Shown: positions 8,800 through 17,633, numbered from the stretch's first letter. The stretch is 64,000 nt of DNA from Mesorhizobium sp. (GCA_004017275.1 SAKE01000011.1:90478-154477), one strand, 5' to 3'. Translations and numbers: made by a program. Notes: a model not told the origin generated them from the letters alone.

Positions 8800-9002
8800 C
8801 GTTTTCTGCGCCGGCAACCCCAGTTTCAGTGAATATCGGCGTCATCCCAGCAAAACGTTACAAAGAATCAACGCGTTTGTGCCTAACATGCAATTCAGCG
8901 GCTTGTTTCCGCGAAACATCGTCGCGTAGCGAAAACGTCATTATTTGCACACAAACAGTCGCCAGATGCGAGTGGTTGGGGCTTCAATGGGTTGATCTGG
9001 GC

Positions 9003-9452
9003 ATGTTGACAAAAAAAGGCAAATACGGCCTCAAGGCCCTCGTGCATCTGTCCGGCCTGCCGGCCGGCCAATTGGCCTTCGTCAACGATATCGCGGTGGC
9101 CAACAACATCCCGAAGAAATTCCTCGATGCCATCCTGGGCGAGCTACGCAATGCCGGCTTCGTCCAGAGCCGCAAGGGCAAGGAAGGCGGCTACCGCCTC
9201 GCCCGGCCGGCCTCTGAAATCAAGATCGGCCATGTCGTGCGCGTGCTTGATGGGCCGCTGGCGCCGATCCCTTGTGCCAGCCGCACGCAGTATCAGCGCT
9301 GTGAGGATTGCGACGAGGCGACCTGCCAGGTCCGGCACATGATGCTGGAGGTACGGCAGGCGATCGCCGAAGTGCTGGACAATCGCAGCCTCGCCGCCAT
9401 GCGCGACGCCGACAATGACGATTTCCCGGTCGAGCTGACGTCGCAGATCTGA
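9003..9452 (+). CDS. Rrf2-family transcriptional regulator with cysteine cluster
   Basis: A 149-residue winged-helix regulator of the Rrf2 family (IscR, NsrR, CymR). The N terminus LTKKGKYGLKALVHL and GGYRLARP (wing) are diagnostic. Four cysteines (91, 100, 103, 108) sit where IscR carries its Fe-S ligands, so an iron-sulfur cluster is plausible. I used ATG 9003, where family similarity begins; the frame is open much further upstream. Its position directly after two sulfate-uptake units suggests control of sulfur or cysteine metabolism, perhaps sensing sulfide or Fe-S status. That link is inferred from neighbourhood only. Confidence 0.85.
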   Translation: MLTKKGKYGLKALVHLSGLPAGQLAFVNDIAVANNIPKKFLDAILGELRNAGFVQSRKGKEGGYRLARPASEIKIGHVVRVLDGPLAPIPCASRTQYQRCEDCDEATCQVRHMMLEVRQAIAEVLDNRSLAAMRDADNDDFPVELTSQI

Positions 9453-9509
9453 ACCACCGACTGCAAGCCGACCGCGCTCAGACAGACATGAGATCCTTCG
9501 ATTGAAGAA

Positions 9510-9556
9510 GGGTTCTCCGAATCTCGGGTTACGAAGCTCGAAATCACGGAGAACCC
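9510..9556. other. Long-arm inverted repeat between convergent genes
   Basis: GGGTTCTCCG (9510-9519) and CGGAGAACCC (9547-9556) are exact complements separated by 27 bases. They lie between the convergent Rrf2 and NmrA-like genes. It could act as a bidirectional transcription barrier, although no T-run follows, or be the end pair of a lost mobile element. Confidence 0.4.
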
Positions 9557-9571
9557 CATGCAGCTTTTGGC

Positions 9572-10441
9572 CTACCCGTTCACACCAGACGCAGCCTCGA
9601 ATACATCGCGTGGGGACGTCGTACCCGCTACGTGCTCCGTACCCGCCACACCGAGGTCCATCCATCCTGCATTCACGGCCTCAAACATTTCTTCGGCAGG
9701 TCCGGAGTGACCCTTTGGGATGCCGAATTGCTCGAACGCTTCCGCCCACCCCGCACGCGGGATTGCAAAGGCTTTCACGTCGAGATTCAGGACTTCACCC
9801 AACTGCTCCGCGACTTCATCCGCGGTGACCATCGAACCAATCTCGACGATGCGCTGCCCCGACCACGCTGGCCCGGTCAAAAGGGTTGCGACCTCTGCGC
9901 CGATGTCATTCGTCGCGACCATGGTCGATTTCCGGTTTGTCGGATTGTAGTAGACCGGTAGCGTTCCACCCTGCGCGACCTGCAAGCCGTAAAGAAAGTT
10001 TTCGAAGAATCCACCTGCGCGCACAAATGCCATTGGCGATGTCAGGTCGCGAAAACCTTGCTCCAGAAGTGACAAGGCCGCGATCACCCCGTGCCCGCTG
10101 GTTCTGTTCGCACCCATCGACGAAAGCGCAACCACCCGCGGCGGCGCTGCCTTGGTGAGCGCCTCGACATAGCTTGCAATCACGCTCTTTGCTTCTTTGT
10201 AATCGGGCGACGGCGCCCAGACAGGGGGCAACATGACGAACGCGCCTTCGACGCCTTTGAGCGCTCGCTCGGTGGCTGCCGAATCATTCCAATCGCCGTC
10301 AACCAGTTCCACGCCCTGCTTCGCCCAGTTAACCGCCTTCTCGCGGTCGCGGACCAGCGCGCGCACCTTCTTGCCTTGCGCTAGCAAATGCCTTGCCGTC
10401 GCGCCGCCCACGTTTCCCGTGATTCCCATTACTAAAAACAT
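9572..10441 (-). CDS. NmrA-like NAD(P)-binding protein
   Basis: A 289-residue atypical short-chain dehydrogenase of the NmrA/HSCARG group. The Rossmann motif GITGNVGGATARHLL is at the N terminus, and a conserved ALSSMGAN segment follows near residue 115. Members act as redox sensors or NAD(P)H-dependent quinone or azo reductases. No substrate can be named. It lies 43 bases downstream of a DoxX-like gene on the same strand, and the divergent LysR regulator beyond that gene probably controls both. This LysR-oxidoreductase-DoxX arrangement is common around quinone or electrophile stress genes. Confidence 0.8.
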   Translation of the reverse strand: MFLVMGITGNVGGATARHLLAQGKKVRALVRDREKAVNWAKQGVELVDGDWNDSAATERALKGVEGAFVMLPPVWAPSPDYKEAKSVIASYVEALTKAAPPRVVALSSMGANRTSGHGVIAALSLLEQGFRDLTSPMAFVRAGGFFENFLYGLQVAQGGTLPVYYNPTNRKSTMVATNDIGAEVATLLTGPAWSGQRIVEIGSMVTADEVAEQLGEVLNLDVKAFAIPRAGWAEAFEQFGIPKGHSGPAEEMFEAVNAGWMDLGVAGTEHVAGTTSPRDVFEAASGVNG

Positions 10442-10484
10442 GCGTTTTCTCCTGATGTTGAGGGACAGAGCTGCCCCTGTTGGT

Positions 10485-10907
10485 TCAATGGATGAGCGGC
10501 AGAATGGCCCGGATACGGGGATCGCGCAGATAGAGGCCGCCCCAAGTCATCGCGCCCAGAAGCAGGGAAATGATTTCCGGCGGCGACCCCAACTCACCGA
10601 TGCGGACATGGGCGCAGATGGCACCTCCCAAAAAGCCCGTCACCAGGATCGCGCCGAGGACGGCGGTGACCGGGATGGCGTAGAGGCTGGCGCAGGCGAG
10701 TATGATCGGACCCACGACACGGGTCAGGTCCATCGCGAACCCGGTTTCCTGCAACATGCTCGCGATCTGTACAGGCGCGAAAAGCTGAATAGTGCCATCT
10801 GCCACCAGAGCGATAACGACAAACGCGCTCACTATCCGGCCGGCCCACACGGCGCGATGCAAGGTCATAGTTTCAGGTGTCTGAAGCAGGTTCCTAGTTT
10901 CGGACAC
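10485..10907 (-). CDS. DoxX-like small membrane protein
   Basis: A 140-residue protein with four hydrophobic segments, matching the DoxX-like family in size and pattern. VWAGRIVSAFVVIALVADG is the first helix, and a later helix runs through ILVTGFLGGAICAHVRIG. The molecular role is unknown. It is co-directional with the NmrA-like gene and divergent from the LysR gene, with 121 bases between the two starts (10908-11028) holding both promoters. Confidence 0.75.
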   Translation of the reverse strand: MSETRNLLQTPETMTLHRAVWAGRIVSAFVVIALVADGTIQLFAPVQIASMLQETGFAMDLTRVVGPIILACASLYAIPVTAVLGAILVTGFLGGAICAHVRIGELGSPPEIISLLLGAMTWGGLYLRDPRIRAILPLIH

Positions 10908-11028
10908 TTGTCATTCTCCGATGGGGAGATCCCATATTCGAAGCTTACTGTGCCTCTTAGGTGTGATAAAATGCCGAGGAAATGAACCAACTGTTCTCTT
11001 TTTGGGAAACAATAACGAGGCGCGGAAA

Positions 11029-11934
11029 ATGCAGAATCTCGAACCCATCCTGATATTCACAACGGTAGCGGAAATGGGGAGCTTCACCCGCGCGGCCGAT
11101 AGCCTGGGCATCCAAAAGGGGAGAGCCTCAACGGCGGTCCGGAAGCTGGAAGAAGATGTGGGTGTCAGGCTTCTGCACCGGACGACGCGCAGCGTGCGGT
11201 TGACGGAGGACGGACGCGCATTTCATGCCCGTGCCCGCGATCTGCTTGCTGAAGTCGATGATCTGCACTCGATGTTCGCAGGCGACGGCGTGGCACTTCG
11301 CGGACGTTTGCGGGTCGACCTTCCGACCGAAGTGGCGCGCACAACGATCGTGCCGGCCCTGCCGGATTTCATGGCGGAGCACCCCGAATTGGAGCTGGAG
11401 GTGTCGAGTACCGATCGGCAAGTCGATCTGGTTCAAGAGGGGTTCGATTGTGTATTGCGGCTTGGACCCATTCGGGACGAGACGCTGATTGCCCGCCCAC
11501 TCGGCCTGTTGCGCATGGCCAACGCTGCCAGTCCCGCCTATCTGGCGCGCTATGGCGTCCCTCGATCGCTAGAAGATCTCCAGCGTCAGGAACATAGGAC
11601 AATTCATTTTTCGACGATGCTGGGCGCGAGACCCTATGGATGGGAATATCCGGACGGCGACAGCTACGCGACGCTTCAGTTGCCAGGTGCGCTACACGTC
11701 AACAGCGCGCAGACCTACGAAGCCGCCGCCCTCGCCGGCCTTGGCCTGATTCAGGCGCCACTCTTGGGCATTGGCCGATACTTAGAGAGTGGAGCGCTTG
11801 TGGAGATCATACCCGATTTTCGTCGCCGGGCGCTCGCCGTGTCCCTCGTCGTTGCACATCGGAGCAATCTATCGCGCCGAGTCCGCGCATTCATGAAATG
11901 GATCGAAGATGTGCTGACGCCGTATATGGAATAG
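11029..11934 (+). CDS. LysR-family transcriptional regulator
   Basis: A 301-residue LysR-type regulator. The N-terminal winged helix begins LEPILIFTTVAEMGSFTRAA and is followed by RLLHRTTRSVRLTEDG. The rest is the periplasmic-binding-like effector domain (from about residue 90). ATG 11029 starts exactly at the family N terminus. Divergent orientation to the DoxX/NmrA pair suggests it controls them, as LysR regulators commonly do. The effector is unknown, although quinones or electrophiles are common effectors for regulators of this type. Confidence 0.88.
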   Translation: MQNLEPILIFTTVAEMGSFTRAADSLGIQKGRASTAVRKLEEDVGVRLLHRTTRSVRLTEDGRAFHARARDLLAEVDDLHSMFAGDGVALRGRLRVDLPTEVARTTIVPALPDFMAEHPELELEVSSTDRQVDLVQEGFDCVLRLGPIRDETLIARPLGLLRMANAASPAYLARYGVPRSLEDLQRQEHRTIHFSTMLGARPYGWEYPDGDSYATLQLPGALHVNSAQTYEAAALAGLGLIQAPLLGIGRYLESGALVEIIPDFRRRALAVSLVVAHRSNLSRRVRAFMKWIEDVLTPYME

Positions 11935-11935
11935 C

Positions 11936-12169
11936 GAGACGAATATCTTCGTCCGGGCCCTCGAAATCAACATTCTGAAGTTATGTCTGCCGGTCGGCGA
12001 TGGACGGCCCAAGAACATGGCGGTGCAGGCGCACTACATCCTGCTCAAGCGCGACCGCCTGCTGGAGGCACTGAAGCTCTACCCCGAGCAGATGATGACG
12101 TGGTCCCGTCGGCAATGGCTGACCGAGGCTCAGGACAGCACCGGCATCGGCACTGACGAAGGATCATGA
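11936..12169 (+). pseudogene. Orphan C-terminal coding remnant, identity unknown
   Basis: After the LysR stop one frame stays open to a TGA at 12167-12169 and reads like real protein, for example FVRALEINILKL, then AVQAHYILLKRDRLLEALKL and PEQMMTWSRRQWLTEAQ. An internal ATG at 12017 would give only 50 residues. I do not recognise the family. It overlaps the end of gluconokinase by six bases. The likeliest reading is the 3' end of a gene whose front was replaced when the LysR/DoxX/NmrA block arrived. Confidence 0.4.
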
Positions 12170-12709
12170 CCGGCGTAGCTGGCGGATGGCGGCAGCTACG
12201 AGTTCATCGACCGGGCGTGTCGCATCGAGCATCAGCGCCAGCTCATCCGCCGCGGGCGGCTCGAGGATAGCGAACTGGCTATCGACCAGGCTCGCCGGCA
12301 TGAAATGGCCCTTGCGGTTGCCGACGCGCTGCCTGGCCGTGGCAGGGTCGATCTCCAGATAGAGGAAGACGATCTGCGGGCAGAAGCCGCTCAGCCGGTC
12401 GCGATAGCTGCGCTTCAGCGCCGAGCAGGCGGCAACCACACCTTCGCCATGCCCCGCCGATGCCGCGATGCGCTCGCCGATCGCATCGAGCCAGCCTTCG
12501 CGCAATTGATCGGTAAGCGGCTCGCCGCGTGCCATCTTCGCGACGTTTTCCGGCGGGTGCAGCCTGTCGCCCTCGATGAAGACGGCGCCGAGTGCTGCCG
12601 CCAGCACCGTGCCGACGGCCGACTTGCCGCAGCCGGCGACGCCCATCACCACGATGGCCGGCACCGAGCCGGGAGCGCCCGTCGGCGCCTGTGCCGCCTT
12701 TTCGTCCAC
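12164..12709 (-). CDS. gntK: Gluconokinase
   Basis: A 181-residue GntK-type kinase that phosphorylates D-gluconate to 6-phosphogluconate in the cytoplasm. The P-loop is GVAGCGKS near residue 25. FIEGDRLHPPENVAKM, CSALKRSYRD and GHFMPASLVDSQFAILE are hallmark segments of bacterial gluconokinases. It is the last gene of a leftward operon with an ABC importer (two bases after the permease), which suggests the importer carries gluconate or a sugar that is converted to gluconate. Confidence 0.93.
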   Translation of the reverse strand: MDEKAAQAPTGAPGSVPAIVVMGVAGCGKSAVGTVLAAALGAVFIEGDRLHPPENVAKMARGEPLTDQLREGWLDAIGERIAASAGHGEGVVAACSALKRSYRDRLSGFCPQIVFLYLEIDPATARQRVGNRKGHFMPASLVDSQFAILEPPAADELALMLDATRPVDELVAAAIRQLRRS

Positions 12710-12711
12710 TG

Positions 12712-13707
12712 TCAGCGGCTTGCCGGCGCGCGGCCGTAGAGCAGCAGCATGGCGACGATGACGACACCATAGATGATCTGCCGCCCCGCCTCCGGCATCT
12801 GCATGACCGACAGGATAGACTGCAAGAGCGTGATCAGGATGACGCCAGCGACGGTGCCGAGATAGGAGCCGCGCCCGCCCAGGATCGAGGTGCCGCCAAG
12901 CACCACCGCGGCGATCGATGGCAGCAGATAAGCATCGCCCATCGACTGTGCCGCCTTGGAAGCATAGCCGGCGAGAAGCACGCCGCCAAACGCCGAGAGC
13001 CCGCCGGAGACGGCGAAGGCGATCATCACCACGCGCCTTGTGTCGATGCCGGAGAGATAGGCGGCGCGCTCGCGGTTGCCGATGCCGTAGACGGTGCGGC
13101 CGAAGCTGGTGCGGGTCAGTACGAACACCATCGCGGCCCCGATCAGCGCCCAGATGATGACCGCGTTGGGCACGCCCGGAATGCCAAAGCCGGTTGCCAG
13201 GTAGCGCATGGCGCCCGTCGCCGAATCCTGTGGCGAGAAGCCGCCGGTGTAGACCACCATCAAGCCTTGCGCGACGGCGTTGGTGGCCAGCGTAATGATC
13301 ATCGAGGGGATGCGCAGATAGGCGACGCCGATGCCGTTGACGACGCCGATCAGCATGCCGCAGAGAATGCCGAATGGAATGGCCAACGCCACGCCGACCG
13401 GGCCATAGGCCGCCGCCGCGCAGGCCATCATGGCGCCTGCCGCCACGGACCAGGGCACCGACAGGTCGATCTGACCAAGCAAAATGACCAGCATCATGCC
13501 GGTGGCGATGACACCGAGGAACGACGCCACCTTGAGCTGCTGCAGCAGATATTCAGGCGACAGGAAGCTCCTGGAATAGAGGCTGCCCAGGAACAACAAC
13601 AGCACGATGCAGGCAAAGGCCGTCAGCACCGCCGGGTCGGCGCGGCGGATGAATCTGGGCATGCGGCCGGCAATGCCGCCAAGCGTCGTTTCGCTCACAG
13701 GAACCAC
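12712..13707 (-). CDS. Sugar ABC transporter permease (RbsC family), second
   Basis: A 331-residue inner-membrane permease of the ribose/galactose importer family with 8-10 hydrophobic helices. ILLGQIDLSVPWSVAAGA is the conserved GxIDLS motif, and VLGGTSILGGRGSYLGT near the C terminus is the conserved GG-rich loop. It overlaps the previous permease by 13 bases and is followed by gntK after two bases. The start could also be four codons later (MSETTLGG does not exist as such; the alternative is a GTG-initiated VSETTLGG). The partner permease at 13695 implies a heterodimeric channel. Confidence 0.88.
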   Translation of the reverse strand: MVPVSETTLGGIAGRMPRFIRRADPAVLTAFACIVLLLFLGSLYSRSFLSPEYLLQQLKVASFLGVIATGMMLVILLGQIDLSVPWSVAAGAMMACAAAAYGPVGVALAIPFGILCGMLIGVVNGIGVAYLRIPSMIITLATNAVAQGLMVVYTGGFSPQDSATGAMRYLATGFGIPGVPNAVIIWALIGAAMVFVLTRTSFGRTVYGIGNRERAAYLSGIDTRRVVMIAFAVSGGLSAFGGVLLAGYASKAAQSMGDAYLLPSIAAVVLGGTSILGGRGSYLGTVAGVILITLLQSILSVMQMPEAGRQIIYGVVIVAMLLLYGRAPASR

Positions 13708-14675
13708 TCCAGCCGGTTGCGGACCCGAAACAGGGCGAAGGCGCCGAGGCTGACGGCGACCAGCAGGATAACGCCCTGGAACAGCGGCTGCCAGAGCGGA
13801 TCGAAATCGAAGACGAACAGCAGGTCGCCGATGGTGCGGAAGGCCAACGCGCCGAAGATCGCACCGATGGCGCTGCCCTTGCCGCCGAACAGCGAAACGC
13901 CGCCGAGCACCACGGCGGCGATCGAAAACAGCGTGTATGCGTTGCCGCTGGCATAGGCTGCCTCGCCCGTATAGGTGAAAAAGGTCAGGAACAGGCCGCC
14001 GATCGCCGCCAGCAGGCCGGCCAGCGTGTAGGCAGCGAACTTGCCGCGCCGAATTGGCACGCCGGACATGTAGGCTGCCGTCTCGGATGATCCGGCCGCG
14101 TAAGCCGCGCGGCCAAGGACCGATCGGCTGAACGGCACCCAGATCACCAGCACCACCGCAAGCAGGACGACGAGGCTCGCCGGCACCACGCCGAACACGC
14201 GGCTGGTCAGCGCATCGGCCAGGTCCTCATTGACCGAACCGCCCGGAAATGGCCGCAGCAAAAGGCCGATGCCGTAGTAGACGGCCCCTGTGGCAATGGT
14301 GGCGACGATCGGCTGCAGCCGTCCATAGATGACGATGGCGCCGTTGATCGCGCCGCACAACAGGCCCACCGCCAGCACGGCGATGACGCCGAGCGTCGTC
14401 TGCATCGGCGTGCCCACCACCAGCCAGGACGCCAGGCAGTTAGTCAAAAGGAAGATCATGCCGATGGACAGGTCGATGCCGGCGGTGATCACCACCAGCG
14501 TCTGCGCCATGGCGACGAAGGCCAGCAGCACGCCCTTGTTTGACGCCGTCTGCACGACATTGGCGGTGAAGCCCGCCGGATGGTTCGAAGTGTAGATGGC
14601 GAACATGACGATGAAGATGCCGAACGCCAGCAGCGTCCCGCGCTGCTCGGCAAGCCAGTAGCGCCAATCCTTCAT
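13695..14675 (-). CDS. Sugar ABC transporter permease (RbsC family), first
   Basis: A 326-residue permease with the family motifs VVITAGIDLSIGMIF and VLGGVSLFGGKGSAIGA. It forms the membrane channel with the 12712 gene product and the ATPase at 14672, whose last four bases overlap this start (ATGA), a sign of translational coupling. In E. coli the YtfT/YjfF pair shows the same two-permease design. The substrate is inferred to be a sugar or sugar acid from the gluconokinase and LacI context. Confidence 0.88.
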   Translation of the reverse strand: MKDWRYWLAEQRGTLLAFGIFIVMFAIYTSNHPAGFTANVVQTASNKGVLLAFVAMAQTLVVITAGIDLSIGMIFLLTNCLASWLVVGTPMQTTLGVIAVLAVGLLCGAINGAIVIYGRLQPIVATIATGAVYYGIGLLLRPFPGGSVNEDLADALTSRVFGVVPASLVVLLAVVLVIWVPFSRSVLGRAAYAAGSSETAAYMSGVPIRRGKFAAYTLAGLLAAIGGLFLTFFTYTGEAAYASGNAYTLFSIAAVVLGGVSLFGGKGSAIGAIFGALAFRTIGDLLFVFDFDPLWQPLFQGVILLVAVSLGAFALFRVRNRLEWFL

Positions 14676-16219
14676 GCGTCCGCTCCCAGGCCCACCGGGC
14701 TGTCCTCGCCATGGATGTTGAGCGCGCTTGATATCAGCGCCCGCTCTGTGATCTCGGCGCCGACCAGCTCGCGCTTGACCGCCCCGTCATAGAGCACCAG
14801 CACGCGGTCGCAGCAACCGATCAGCTCGTCATAATCGGTCGAGTAGAACAGGATCGCCGCACCCGCATCGGCGAGCTTGCGCATCAGCTGGTACAGCTCC
14901 TGCTTGGTGCCGACATCGATGCCGCGCGTCGGATCGTTGAGCAGGATGATGCGCGGCTGGCGCATCAGCCATTTGGCGATGACCACCTTCTGCTGGTTGC
15001 CGCCCGACAGCGCGCCGACTGGAATGTCGAGGCCCGCCGTCTTGATCGCCAAAAGGCCGACCATGTCGTCGATCAGCCGCTGTTCGGCGGCGCGATCGAT
15101 GACGCCGGCTTTCGACAGCCGGTCGAGCGCGGCGAAGGACAGGTTCTCGCGCACCGTCATCGGCAGCATCAGCCCTTCGGTCTTGCGATCCTCGGGAATG
15201 AGCGCCATGCCGATGCCGTCGTCGCGCGCAACGGATGGACTGGTGATCGACACCGGCTTGCCATCGATCAGGATCTGGCCGCCGAGGCCGCGCAGCACGC
15301 CGAAGAAGGCGAGCAGCAATTCGCGCTGACCCTGGCCGTCGAGACCGCCAAGGCCAACCACCTCGCCTGCCCTGACGGTTAGCGAGATGTCGTGCAGCCG
15401 GTCGGCCCAGGAGAGCTTGCGGGCCTCTAACCTGGGGGCTGCGATGGCAGGCACCGCCGCCGGCTTGGATGGAAAGATATGGCTGTATTCGCGGCCGATC
15501 ATCAACTCGACCACTTCATTGTCGCTCTTTGAGCCGGCCGCATAGCTTGCGACGTTGCGGCCGTTGCGGAACACCGTGCACTGGTCGGCCAGTTCGGCGA
15601 TCTCGTTCATGCGGTGCGATATATAGAGCAGAGCCAGCCCTTCCGAGCGCAGCCGTTTCAGGACATCAAAAATCTTCGAGACATCCGCTGCCGTCAGCGC
15701 CGAGGTCGCCTCGTCGAGGATGAGGATGCGCGGCTTCCTGGCCAGCGCTTTGGCGATCTCGACCATCTGCCGGCGCGACAGCGGCAGGTCCTTGACCAGC
15801 GCCAGCGGGTGGATGTCTGAGGCGCCGGCGCGCGCCAGCGCCTCTTCCGCGATGCGGCGCTGCGCCTTGCGGTCGATCATGCCGAAGCGTTTGGGAGGAT
15901 CGGAAATGACGATGTTGTCGGCAACGCTGAGCTCGGGGACCAGCGACAGTTCCTGGAAGATGCAGACGATACCGGCCTTGTTGGCGGCCCCCGGTGAAGC
16001 AAAGGTCACCTCGCGTCCGTCCAGCGTCATGCGGCCCTCGTCGGGCGCCACCACACCGGCCATGACTTTGATCAGCGTCGACTTGCCGGCGCCATTTTCA
16101 CCCAGAATGCCGTGGATGCTGGCGCCCGTCACGACAAGCCCGGCGTTTTCCAGCGCGCGCACGCCGCCATAGCGCTTGGATATGCCTTCCATCCGGAAGA
16201 GCGGAACCACACCGTCCAT
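14672..16219 (-). CDS. Sugar ABC transporter ATP-binding protein (two-domain, RbsA/MglA type)
   Basis: A 515-residue ATPase with two nucleotide-binding domains. The first has Walker A GENGAGKST (40-48), a variant signature LSRRQMVEIAKAL and Walker B ILILDEATSAL. The second has a degenerate Walker A (LDGQGQRELL), the signature LSGGNQQKVVIAKWL and NDPTRGIDVG. This asymmetry is normal in the RbsA/MglA family. It energises the pair of permeases downstream. The binding-protein gene upstream is separated by 82 bases that hold a strong hairpin, which would favour more binding protein than ATPase. Confidence 0.92.
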   Translation of the reverse strand: MDGVVPLFRMEGISKRYGGVRALENAGLVVTGASIHGILGENGAGKSTLIKVMAGVVAPDEGRMTLDGREVTFASPGAANKAGIVCIFQELSLVPELSVADNIVISDPPKRFGMIDRKAQRRIAEEALARAGASDIHPLALVKDLPLSRRQMVEIAKALARKPRILILDEATSALTAADVSKIFDVLKRLRSEGLALLYISHRMNEIAELADQCTVFRNGRNVASYAAGSKSDNEVVELMIGREYSHIFPSKPAAVPAIAAPRLEARKLSWADRLHDISLTVRAGEVVGLGGLDGQGQRELLLAFFGVLRGLGGQILIDGKPVSITSPSVARDDGIGMALIPEDRKTEGLMLPMTVRENLSFAALDRLSKAGVIDRAAEQRLIDDMVGLLAIKTAGLDIPVGALSGGNQQKVVIAKWLMRQPRIILLNDPTRGIDVGTKQELYQLMRKLADAGAAILFYSTDYDELIGCCDRVLVLYDGAVKRELVGAEITERALISSALNIHGEDSPVGLGADA

Positions 16220-16263
16220 CGGTCCTCCGAGGCACTTTGACGACGATTAGGGGATAGAGTGGT

Positions 16264-16291
16264 CGGCGCCGCGGGAGATTTCGCGGCGCCG
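16264..16291 (-). terminator. Intercistronic hairpin after the binding-protein gene
   Basis: CGGCGCCGC and its exact complement form a 9-base stem with a 10-base loop, directly after the stop of the binding protein. No T-run follows, so it probably stabilises the upstream message or causes partial termination rather than ending the operon. Confidence 0.55.
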
Positions 16292-16301
16292 GCTGTGCAG
16301 C

Positions 16302-17429
16302 CTATTGGTCGGCCTTGGTCTGACCCATGATCTCCTGCGCGGTGAAATTTATGCCGCAGGTCGGGAAGGAATTGCCGACGAAGAAATTGTCGGACTGATC
16401 GGGAAAGAAATCCTCGCCGGCCTTGAAGTTCGGATCCTCGACGATCGCCAGCGGCAGCTTGACCGACTGCGGGACGACGTTGCCCTCAAGTGCCGAGATC
16501 GCCGTCTTGATGGCGACCGCAACCTGCGCGGGGCCGGTACCGGCCGACGAACATTTCAACCCGTCGCCTGCATGGGCAGCGCAGAATTTGCGGAAGCCGT
16601 TCTCGGTCTCGCCACCGAACGGCACGAACGGATGCTTGGCATCGATCATCGCCTGCACGATGCCGGTGTCGCCGCCCTGTCCGGTCACGCCGTCGAAGGG
16701 GCCGTTGGTGGCGATTGCGTCGGCCGAGGCCTTTTGCGCGACGCCGTCATCCCACTTGCCGACAACCTCGGTGACCGCCCATTTCTTGCCGGAGGCATCG
16801 AGAGCCTCATGGATGCCATTGTGGCGGTCGGTGTCGACCGATGTCCCAGCAACGCCACGCACCTCGAGCACTTTGCCGCCGTTCGGCACATGCGTGATCA
16901 ACCATTTGCCCCACAGCTCGCCAAGGCCTTTTTGGTCGACGTTGACGTTGATGGCGTCCTTGGTGTCGAGAATGTTGTCGAAGGCAACCAGCACGACGCC
17001 GGCTTCCTTGGCGCGCTTGATCACAGGCCCGAAGGCCGTCGGGTTCTGCGCGTTGACCACGATGGCGTCATAGCCGGAATCAATGAAGTTGTTGATCGCC
17101 GAGATCTGCGCCGGCACGTCCTCTCCGGTCGAGACGACCTTGAATTCCTTCAGCTTTGCAGCAACGTCCTTCTGGGCTGCATAGGCCTTCGCGGTCTGCA
17201 CCATCTGGATGCGCCACGTGTTGGCGATATAGCCGTTGGCGAGCGCAATGCGGTAAGGGCCGTCCTTCTTGGGGAACTTGAAGAACTGCGTATCCGCGGC
17301 CCAGGGTGCGAAGCAATCCGGCTCAGCCGCCGGGCCCTTGACGATTTCGGGGCCTGCGGCAATCGCCGACGAGCTCAACATGACGAATGCAGTGGCGGCA
17401 ACGACGCCACCAACAAGTGACTTGATCAT
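16302..17429 (-). CDS. Sugar ABC transporter substrate-binding protein
   Basis: A 375-residue periplasmic binding protein of the ribose-binding type (Peripla_BP_4). A signal peptide is visible at the start (IKSLVGGVVAATAFVML, cleavage near SAIAAG). The mature protein shows RIALANGYIANTWRIQM, VNAQNPTAFGPVIKRA and VTGQGGDTGIVQAMIDA, which line the sugar cleft in this family. I chose ATG 17429 because GGGAGGA lies just upstream; the frame is open to 17564. It heads the importer operon. A LacI-type operator lies 242 bases upstream of its start. Confidence 0.9.
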   Translation of the reverse strand: MIKSLVGGVVAATAFVMLSSSAIAAGPEIVKGPAAEPDCFAPWAADTQFFKFPKKDGPYRIALANGYIANTWRIQMVQTAKAYAAQKDVAAKLKEFKVVSTGEDVPAQISAINNFIDSGYDAIVVNAQNPTAFGPVIKRAKEAGVVLVAFDNILDTKDAINVNVDQKGLGELWGKWLITHVPNGGKVLEVRGVAGTSVDTDRHNGIHEALDASGKKWAVTEVVGKWDDGVAQKASADAIATNGPFDGVTGQGGDTGIVQAMIDAKHPFVPFGGETENGFRKFCAAHAGDGLKCSSAGTGPAQVAVAIKTAISALEGNVVPQSVKLPLAIVEDPNFKAGEDFFPDQSDNFFVGNSFPTCGINFTAQEIMGQTKADQ

Positions 17430-17592
17430 CGATATTCCTCCCAATTGCAGTTCTGTTTGTTGTTTGGCTTTGCGAAGTCTCGCGCGATGGCCGGCACCTC
17501 CTGCCTGGCCACACGCTTTCTTGGTCGCCGGTGACGGCCGACCCGGCCCCTCCCCTTGTCGCATTCAGCAGGGCGAAATTATCATATTATCC

Positions 17593-17633
17593 ATAATAAA
17601 CAAGTATCAGTTGTCGCTTATGTATAATAAACA
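17593..17633. promoter_or_regulatory. Two direct repeats in the importer promoter region
   Basis: ATAATAAACA occurs at 17593-17602 and 17624-17633, 31 bases apart (about three DNA turns), in an AT-rich patch upstream of the binding-protein gene. On the coding strand the units read TGTTTATTAT and could hold a -10 element. A second activator binding here is possible. Confidence 0.3.

Noticed and set aside
9510..9556. Insertion-sequence ends
   Set aside because: No transposase or duplicated flank is present. It is listed only as an inverted repeat.
12592..13956. A 454-codon frame opposite the permease genes
   Set aside because: Shadow frame; permease motifs on the other strand are unmistakable.
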